26,010 bases of DNA from Caecitellus pseudoparvulus (Eukaryota > Bigyra: Bicosoecida), in contig CBFFRQ010000187.1 in assembly GCA_965644315.1 (NCBI GenBank), forward strand, positions 1-26,010, written 5' to 3'. The notes under the pieces were generated by a model. The model was not told where the DNA came from. It was given only the letters and a program-made list of their open reading frames with translations, and made no database searches. Positions 8,783 through 15,381 of the stretch are shown piece by piece (within the stretch, counting starts at the first letter, position 1; every line of letters begins with the position of its first letter). The translations under genes and the position numbers were made by a program.

Positions 8783-10369
8783 ATGCAAAGCTCGCTGGCA
8801 CGCATGCACAACTATGCGAAGCTTGCTGTGTGTGGCGTCTTGCCAACACACATCCGGGCGACGAAACTCCGCAGCAACATCTTCATGAAGCTGCTGAAGA
8901 ATGTCCAAGTGCCCACCCCCATGGCCAAGGCGCTGTCCATCAGCCTGCGCCAAGCCCTGGACCTGCTGCCCTCCCCCCTGGACATGGCCGACATCTTCCT
9001 GGCCAATGTCCGCCTCGACAGGCCAGGCGCTGGAGGCATCCCAGATCCATGGGCCTTACACGGTCTACTCGACCTCTGGCTCCTTGGATGCCTCCCTGAC
9101 CGCGCTCGCCTGGAGGCTGTGTGCCTGGAGCCGCCGCCTGACTCGGCCCCAGACACACACGGGGTCGACATCACCGCTGCGATGGACCCCGCACCCCCCA
9201 AGATCCAGCTGCTTGGACTCGCTGCGGCGGAGTCCTCGGATCTGTCTGAGGCCCCCCAGTTCCCGGACACCACCCCCTGGGCCACTCGGCAACGCGTCGT
9301 CGCCTCCTTCCTTCATGTGGCCCAGACGGTCAAGTGCAGTGCAGTTGGCTACACTCCCACGGGGGAGATGAAGGCCACCAGGCGTCCGAAGGAGTACCAC
9401 ATCGGTGTGGGTGCTCGCTTCGTCGCCTGGCTGCACCCGATCCCTTCCTCTGTGAACCCAGTCTTCTGGGTCCACGAAGGCGATCAGGAGAGACGTGTGA
9501 AGGTGCACCTGTGGCAGACGCTTCAAGTGTTCAACGGGGATGACACCCCTACACTGTTCAGCGCCTGCCCCCTGTGCCACAGCGTCTCGTGGTGCAGCCT
9601 GCAGGAGCACGTCCTTCTTGACTGCCCCCACCACGCCCTGGTCCCTGCGAGAAGGTCCGCCCTGTCCGAGGTGCGGACCTTCCTGTCCAGATCCAATGAT
9701 GCAGTGAGGGGGGTTGCCAACTGCCAGTACCTTGAAGTACCCCCCCCACTGCTGGATGCCGTCGTCCACGCCGACGAAGGCCGCTTGTTGGGCCGCCCGT
9801 GTCGCCTGCTGCTGCTGCGACTGCTGCTGTGCGGCCAGTGGCCCCATCGGTGGGGCCAGCCTCCGGCACAGCAGCCTTGGAGTCCCGAGGCAGCCGCGGT
9901 CCTGAGTAACCCCCATGTCACTCTCCGCGGCTCCTCGGGTCCACTCCGCCCCCCCAAGTACTGGCGCGAGGCCCTGGTAGCCGCCACGGGCCTCGCGGTA
10001 TCTGCGTGGGACGCGGTGGTGACGTGCATGCTCAGTCTTACCTCTCGTGCCGACCGTCACATCCAGAGGCACGCCCGGTACCTCTGGTGGGCGGCGCACG
10101 GGCGAACATGTCCTCTCCCAGGTTACTCGGCTCCTGATCCGAGTACTGTGAGGAAGCATGTGCGGGATGTGAAGACGCGGCGCTTCGAGCGCACTTACTT
10201 CCCTGTCAAGTCCCCTCGTCGGCCGCCTCGCTCCTTCACGAGGCAGGCCACCTTGCTCGACTTCGGGCTGGCACGGCCGGAAGTCCACGAGGAACCTCCG
10301 GCACCGTCGATGTCATCCTCGGCGTCGTCCTCCGGGTCGTCCTTGAAGTGCTCGTCAGACTCTGAGTAG
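8783..10369 (+). CDS. C-terminal fragment of a probable non-LTR retrotransposon reverse-transcriptase protein
   Basis: 528 residues from the first ATG, but the frame is open back through 8757 into the telomere repeat, so the true N-terminus, with the catalytic polymerase core, is missing. Around residues 10-30 the segment NYAKLAVCGVLPTH resembles the post-catalytic region of non-LTR reverse transcriptases. Residues 262-281 form a C-x2-C-x10-H-x4-C knuckle, the hallmark C-terminal motif of many LINE proteins, followed by a CP..H..R segment. Near the end, QATLLDF (488-494) resembles a PCNA-binding box, followed by a Ser-rich acidic tail. The fragment cannot work as an enzyme. The family call rests on the knuckle, the truncation and the shared 3' UTR, since no catalytic motif remains. 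Confidence 0.62.
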   Translation: MQSSLARMHNYAKLAVCGVLPTHIRATKLRSNIFMKLLKNVQVPTPMAKALSISLRQALDLLPSPLDMADIFLANVRLDRPGAGGIPDPWALHGLLDLWLLGCLPDRARLEAVCLEPPPDSAPDTHGVDITAAMDPAPPKIQLLGLAAAESSDLSEAPQFPDTTPWATRQRVVASFLHVAQTVKCSAVGYTPTGEMKATRRPKEYHIGVGARFVAWLHPIPSSVNPVFWVHEGDQERRVKVHLWQTLQVFNGDDTPTLFSACPLCHSVSWCSLQEHVLLDCPHHALVPARRSALSEVRTFLSRSNDAVRGVANCQYLEVPPPLLDAVVHADEGRLLGRPCRLLLLRLLLCGQWPHRWGQPPAQQPWSPEAAAVLSNPHVTLRGSSGPLRPPKYWREALVAATGLAVSAWDAVVTCMLSLTSRADRHIQRHARYLWWAAHGRTCPLPGYSAPDPSTVRKHVRDVKTRRFERTYFPVKSPRRPPRSFTRQATLLDFGLARPEVHEEPPAPSMSSSASSSGSSLKCSSDSE

Positions 10370-11011
10370 CGGGCGATGTGTGTAGAGCGCGGCGCGGGGC
10401 GGTGCAAGCTTACGGCGTGGCGTGGTGACAACCACGGTCGTGGCTGAGCGAAGTGCAGGTGCGCATGAAGGCGATGTCCTTGATGATGGATGGGACCTGT
10501 GGAAAGTTGGAGAATGTGGTGAAGAATATGTCCAGTATACTTACATGATGGCTCGGGGTCCTTGTGCAGCCCGAGATAGATTCCTGTGACGGAGCGCGCG
10601 GAATTTGGCAGGGTGAACACGCGGGCGCGCGGGGAAACGTCGCAGGCGGGGCGCACAGGTCCTCAGGGCCTTGATTGATGAGTAAGCTGGATTATCTGTG
10701 AAGGAAGGCAGGTGTTCGTGGTGTTCTTGGTTCTCGGGTGGCGTTGTTCCGGCGGTGCGCGCTGCTACCACCGGCGTGGTGCAGTGCAGCACCGTCGTGA
10801 AACGCCACCCGAAGGCGGCCACTGCGGCTCAGGACAGCGCGCAGTGGCCCCAGGCACACGTGCAGTGCCTGGCAAGGGCCAGGAGAAGCGGGGGGTCTCT
10901 GAATTATGAAGCGAAGTGTGGACTGGGACGAAGCAGGAGTGGACCCGGCCCCCTCTGGCTCAGCCGACTGAGCCGAGAGGGCGCGGGAGGGGCAGTTCGA
11001 CACGAATGGGC

Positions 11012-11096
11012 GGGCGCGGGCGCGCCCTAGCAAGCGGCGGCTCATACAACGGACGTATGTCCGTGATGGCTGCAGACCCACGAGAGTGGGAGCCGC
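11012..11096 (+). other. Conserved 3' UTR stem-loops, element C
   Basis: Stem-loop 1: GGGCGC, loop GGGC, GCGCCC (11012-11027). Stem-loop 2: apical stem GGAC, loop GTAT, GTCC (11051-11062), with a possible outer stem GCGGCTC (11037-11043) to GAGCCGC (11090-11096). The order and spacing match A/B, and CATACAACGG / TATACAACGG precedes the apical stem in both. The stems are kept while loops differ, which supports RNA structure. Confidence 0.6.
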
Positions 11097-11135
11097 TGTA
11101 GCGCTCCTGGTGTGCCTTGTGCACAGCAGCGAGCG

Positions 11136-12524
11136 CTACATGTGATGCCCAAGCTGTATCGCGTGCAAGCGTGAAGGCGACATGCAATGCATTAAATGAG
11201 CTAACCCGTACCCAAGCATGCCATGAGACCCCAGCCCCCAGCACATGACCCCACCGGACGTCAAGAGCGCACAGCTGTGATCATTCCCGACAGTGATGTG
11301 AGATGCTGTTGCGCCCCCAAGGTCAACAGTCCCAGCAGTTGCCGGGTGCTCATCGTTGCCAATGAACTCGGTGTTGCCGTACCCAAGCTGGCCACTGGAC
11401 CCCGACCCCCAGCACATGACCTCTCCGCTCGTGAGAAGCACGCACGTGTGGCTCTGTCCTGCAGCGACTCGTGCTGCCGCGCGCCCCCCGCCCAAATTAA
11501 CTTGACCTGCAGCAGCAGGGTGCTCGTTGTCACCAATGTGGTTGAAGTTGCTGTATCCGAGCCTGCCAGAGAATGCTGTCCCCCAGCACATGACCCCGCC
11601 GTTCGTCAACACAGCACACGTGTGGCTGTCTCCAGCGGAAACCTGTGCTGCAGCAAGACCTGCACCCAGGTTGACAGCACCTGCAGCAGATGGGTGCTCA
11701 TTGTCACCAATGTTGTTGGTGTTACCATACCCAAGCCGGCCGTTTGATCCAAACCCCCAGCACATAAGCAGCCCAGTTGTCAACACTGCGCACGTGTGGC
11801 TCTTGCCTGCAGACACTTGGGCAGCGGCTGCACCAGAGCCCAAATCAACGGTTCCCGCCGCAGCTGGATCCTCAGAGGCGCCAACGTTCTCCTTATTGCC
11901 GTACCCGAGCTGGCCGGCGATGGAGGAGCCCCAGCACATGACACCTCCGTCATCCAGCACAACACAAGTGTGGCTGCCTCCTGCCGAAACTTGGACCACG
12001 ACAACACCAGCGCCTACGTTCACATTGCCTGCAGTTTCTGGTAGCTCGTTGTCTCCGATGGGGTTCAAGTTCCCGTACCCGAGCTGCCCACTGTAGCCTC
12101 CACCCCAGCATCGCACCTTGCCGTCCGTCACGGCGCAGGTATGCAAGCCGCCGGAAGATAGCTGAGTGTCTTCAACAGACGTGCTCGCCAAGCGGCGATG
12201 AAGGTTGACATCATTCAGCATCAAACTGAGTCCACGAAGTGCAACGTGAGCTTCGGCGCAGCCCAACGTTGCCAGGAAGGCAGCGGAGAGCACCGCGAAA
12301 CGCCACCGGCACGCTGCGCCGGCCCCTGCCCGCTTTGGCAAGTGCGCAGCGCAAGACAGACAGGCGCTAGCGCATTGGTTCATAACATGGGGACCCATGG
12401 CAATGCCAGGCGGCAATGAGGGATGCTGCGTGGGACGCAGCGCGTCCTGAAGAATCCGACACTGCACGTCCTGAAAGCGCTGTTGCCTGATTCGCGCCTG
12501 CGAGTGGTACAGGGAAAAGAGCAT
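11136..12524 (-). CDS. Secreted RCC1-repeat (ATS1-like) protein, 3' end truncated by element C
   Basis: The frame gives 462 residues from the ATG at 12524; an ATG at 12398 would start nearer a hydrophobic signal segment (about residues 73-91, FAVLSAAFLATLGCAEA). Six RCC1-type units follow with a period of about 58 residues, each with HTC..., VMCWG...GQLGYGN and IGDNEHP; HTC or HSC occur near residues 128, 185, 243, 301, 359 and 416. RCC1 propellers usually have seven blades. Here the sixth unit stops at LGYG (residue 440) and the last 22 residues, down to the stop at 11136, are translated backwards from the 3' tail of element C. One or more blades and the natural C-terminus are lost. The signal sequence and regular Cys suggest an extracellular or luminal protein, not a nuclear exchange factor. 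Confidence 0.82.
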   Translation of the reverse strand: MLFSLYHSQARIRQQRFQDVQCRILQDALRPTQHPSLPPGIAMGPHVMNQCASACLSCAAHLPKRAGAGAACRWRFAVLSAAFLATLGCAEAHVALRGLSLMLNDVNLHRRLASTSVEDTQLSSGGLHTCAVTDGKVRCWGGGYSGQLGYGNLNPIGDNELPETAGNVNVGAGVVVVQVSAGGSHTCVVLDDGGVMCWGSSIAGQLGYGNKENVGASEDPAAAGTVDLGSGAAAAQVSAGKSHTCAVLTTGLLMCWGFGSNGRLGYGNTNNIGDNEHPSAAGAVNLGAGLAAAQVSAGDSHTCAVLTNGGVMCWGTAFSGRLGYSNFNHIGDNEHPAAAGQVNLGGGRAAARVAAGQSHTCVLLTSGEVMCWGSGSSGQLGYGNTEFIGNDEHPATAGTVDLGGATASHITVGNDHSCALLTSGGVMCWGLGSHGMLGYGLAHLMHCMSPSRLHAIQLGHHM

Positions 12525-13371
12525 GATACATGGACCCTAGTAGTGGTAAAAATGAGAATTCATGTGCAACACAGTGCATCGACAGCACTAGACAAGCATT
12601 GTGGCGCGAGCAGCACGCGTTGACAGCATCTGATGGGCGTTTCACGCGCCATCAAGAAGCGGAGGCGACTCCCGGACTCCCAAGCACGAAAGCCCTTTGA
12701 TATACTTACACAGCAGAACATTGGAGCTACGAGATCTGTCTAAGTCAAAAATGGTACATGCTGCAATGTGCCGATTGTGCCCAGTACCAAAATGAAGCGG
12801 CACGGCCCCCCTTGCTTGGCTGTGACGGGCGTCACCACCCCGCTCGGTCTGCAGCGGCAACCTTCCGCACACCGTGATACAATATGGAGCCTTCAATAGC
12901 CCCGCGTGGGCTACAGAGCAGCAGCGGCTGGGGCGACATGCTGGAGGTGCGTCCCAACAGCCGCCCGATGCAGCACCTCAAGGAAGAGACACCGTGCGCC
13001 CCACGCCGTGCTTCCCCCTCCATCATCATCCCGGGGCCAAAGAGTCCTTCCATTTGGACTACACTTCATAGCTGCCTCTAAAGCTGTCAAGGCCTGGACA
13101 TCGAAGGGCCCAGCTACCTCTCAATAGGCGCTGTAGCAGCCGCTGCATCCACACCCAGTTCAAGGCTGGCAGCATGGTACTCCCGGAATCTCCAGACCTC
13201 AAAACGTGCCACAGGAGCCTCTGTCAGTCTCGCAAGCTCTGCAGCTTGCTGTCTTCAACTGATGATCACGTTCAGCTGCATCATCTGGTCAAAGCCTACA
13301 ACTACTCTTCACAATGCCTCAGCCACCCAGAACTGAACTCTGCGGCCAGGACCGACGACCACATGTAAACA
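12525..13371. other. Intergenic stretch without a supportable gene
   Basis: 847 bases between the 5' end of the RCC1-repeat gene and the 3' end of the ankyrin-like gene. A minus-strand ATG frame of 73 codons (12832-13053) and several short plus-strand frames exist, but none shows a domain, repeat or convincing splice structure. It should contain the promoter of the RCC1-repeat gene and the 3' UTR of the ankyrin-like gene. Confidence 0.5.
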
Positions 13372-14871
13372 TCACCGCCCGCAAGCTGCCCTGAGGAGTA
13401 GAAAATGGCGCCTCCCACTTCTCGTGCTTGTTCCGTACCATGCAGCGTCCTTCCCTGCCTGCAGGGCAGTGTCCCCCGCCAACGCTGCAGCTTCGCGTGG
13501 CATGGCCCGGCTGCCTGTGAGCCCCATCAACTCTCGCATCACGTGCGAGTGGCCATTCCTGCACGCCATGCGGAAGCCCACGTCAGGGCCGTCCCAGCTT
13601 CCCACGTGGACATCCACAGCTTTTTGTCCCGTGAGGGCCAACAGCTCGCGCACCACGTGCACGTGGCCACGCTCACAAGCACTCCGAAAACCAACCTCTG
13701 GCCCAGTCCCATCTGCAACGTGAACATCAATCGCCCCGTCGCCAACCACGCCAAGTAACTCGCGCAGCACGGCCAAGTGGCCAAGGTAGCAAGCCCATCG
13801 GAAGCCATACTCGGGCCCAACTCTGTCTCCCGCGTGGATATCCACCGCATGCTCCGCTGGCAACGCCAACAGCAAACGCACAACGTTTGCGTGGCCATAC
13901 CGGCAAGCGAGCCGAAAGGCAGATTCGGGCCCATCAGCATCCCCTGCATGTACATCCACGGCCAGCTCGCCAGAAAGGGCGAGCAAGTCTCGCACTACTG
14001 TCTCATGTCCTCCTGCACATGCAGATCGAAAGCCAGCTTCAGCCCCTTCCTCGTCACATGCGTGCACGTCTACCTGCCGATCACCAGTGAGAGCCAGCAG
14101 CTCCCGAACTACAGCTTCATGGCCGTGCTGACATGCCCTCCGAAAGCCAGCCTCAGGTCCCTCCCAATCTCCAGCGTGTACGTCCACAACGCGATGGCCT
14201 GTCAGCGCCAGGAGCTCGCGCACCACACCAACATGGCCCCGTGCGCACGCGTACCGAAAGGGGGCCTCAGGCCCATCTTCATCTCCCACATGCACATCAA
14301 TTTCCCGGTCCCCACCAAGCCGCAGCAACACATGCACAACATCCAAGTGGCCGTGCAAGCACGCGGCTCGGAAGGCAGCCTCCGGCCCAGCCGAGTCCCC
14401 AGCGCGCACGTCCACTGCACGCTCGCTGCCGAGACGCAGCAGCTCGCAAACAACATCTAGGTGGCCTTCCGAACTGGCCGCCCGGAAGGCAAACTCAGGC
14501 CCGTCTTCATCCCCAGCGTGCACGTCCACGGTCCTTTCCCCGCTCAGCGCAAGCAGCTCCCGCACCGTCTCCACATGCCCATTCCAGCAAGCCAATCGAA
14601 AACCCGCCTCAGGGCCATTCTCATCACCTGCATGGACATCCAGGCCTGCCTCTTCCTCCACGGCCAGCAGTGCTCGCAACAGGCCAACGTGCCCTGCTCC
14701 ACATGCTCTCAAAAAGCCAGCAGTAATGTCGTCCCCTGTCAGAGCCCCAAGCACAGACTCTGCTCTCGCCTTTGACCCGTGGAGCATGTCCATCAGTGTG
14801 ATTACGTCACCACCTGTGCAGGCAGCCCTCCACTCTCCCACGGCACCGGCATCGTCCGCCTCACTCGCCAT
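13372..14871 (-). CDS. Ankyrin-like repeat protein with ten 38-residue units
   Basis: 499 residues from the ATG at 14871 (MASEADDAG...). The frame extends further upstream but has only a TTG there. After a divergent first unit (about residues 45-76), ten consecutive units of exactly 38 residues fill 77-456. The consensus is VDVHAGD..GPEAGFR.AC..GH..VVRELLALTGDR. The AC..GH..VVRELL part corresponds to the helical core of ankyrin repeats (A..GH..VV..LL); the VDVHAGD..GPE part replaces the usual GxTPLH turn and is five residues longer than the 33-residue standard. A 43-residue tail follows. No signal peptide, membrane segment or second domain is visible, so it is probably a cytosolic protein-binding scaffold. 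The coding sequence appears uninterrupted by introns. Confidence 0.85.
   Translation of the reverse strand: MASEADDAGAVGEWRAACTGGDVITLMDMLHGSKARAESVLGALTGDDITAGFLRACGAGHVGLLRALLAVEEEAGLDVHAGDENGPEAGFRLACWNGHVETVRELLALSGERTVDVHAGDEDGPEFAFRAASSEGHLDVVCELLRLGSERAVDVRAGDSAGPEAAFRAACLHGHLDVVHVLLRLGGDREIDVHVGDEDGPEAPFRYACARGHVGVVRELLALTGHRVVDVHAGDWEGPEAGFRRACQHGHEAVVRELLALTGDRQVDVHACDEEGAEAGFRSACAGGHETVVRDLLALSGELAVDVHAGDADGPESAFRLACRYGHANVVRLLLALPAEHAVDIHAGDRVGPEYGFRWACYLGHLAVLRELLGVVGDGAIDVHVADGTGPEVGFRSACERGHVHVVRELLALTGQKAVDVHVGSWDGPDVGFRMACRNGHSHVMRELMGLTGSRAMPREAAALAGDTALQAGKDAAWYGTSTRSGRRHFLLLRAACGR
13504..14643 (-). repeat. Ten tandem 114-bp coding repeats
   Basis: The ten ankyrin-like units correspond to 114-bp tandem repeats with no length variation. 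They are diverged enough at the base level that the array is old or under selection for variation, unlike a recent satellite expansion. Confidence 0.8.
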
Positions 14872-15381
14872 GGCGTTGCGGCGCAGATTCCGCACATGTG
14901 GCCTCGATGCACCTCCGCGCTGTGGAAGGAACAAGGCTCCAGCAGGCCGATCAGGGTGAAATTCTAAGTTGCACTTTCACACTCCAGTTGTGAACATGAA
15001 CGGCACCTGGGCTTCCGCGTTTTCGTTACGCACTGTAACTGCTCCAAGTGTCAGCCGAGGCAGTGGCGTCAGCTGCCCCTCGTGCCTATCGCCTCGTGCT
15101 GCCTCCAAAGCTCCTTCGAGCTGGACCGTTCACTCTCTTTTCAAATCAAACACCTTCATGGTCCTCTAGAGATCGCTCCACTTCCTAGTCTTTGCCGAGA
15201 TCAGTTGCACGTCGCAAGACTATCTGTGCAAGTTTCCGTTCGGCATCGGCAGTGCTCCAAGGAGCAAAGATGTAATCACAGCTTGTCGACCTCACGTGAA
15301 TGGAAATGTGCCTGCCACCAAGCCAGGCAAACTAGTGTGTGCATTTTGCAGCCCATGTCACCCTCTCTTTCCTTTCCTTTA
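14872..15381. other. Intergenic stretch, no gene seen
   Basis: About 510 bases between the start of the ankyrin-like gene and the 3' end of the large membrane-protein gene. It contains pyrimidine-rich stretches (about 15360-15382) but no RNA gene or credible ORF. It probably holds the ankyrin gene promoter. Confidence 0.45.

Larger units (their letters stand above)
8757..11204 (+). mobile_element. 5'-truncated non-LTR-type retroelement C
   Basis: Begins abruptly in the middle of an open frame right after telomere repeats and ends at CTAA (11204), where it joins chromosomal DNA of a broken RCC1-repeat gene. It contains the C-terminal part of a reverse-transcriptase-type ORF (to 10369) and a 3' UTR of about 835 bases. 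The last 290 bases are related to the A/B 3' UTR: a shared GACTGG..GAGTGGACC block, two stem-loops, ACATGT followed by CCCAAGCTGTA, and TGCAATGCATT before the CTAA end. Truncation at the 5' side with a defined 3' end is typical of target-primed reverse transcription. Confidence 0.78.

Noticed and set aside
9065-10288. 407-codon minus-strand ORF opposite the element C protein
   Set aside because: Shadow frame. The zinc knuckle, the truncation logic and the 3' UTR orientation all support the plus strand.
11527-12096. Plus-strand ORFs opposite the RCC1 repeats and the ankyrin repeats (for example 13777-14460, 14133-14726)
   Set aside because: They mirror the repeat period of the minus-strand genes and show no independent domain.
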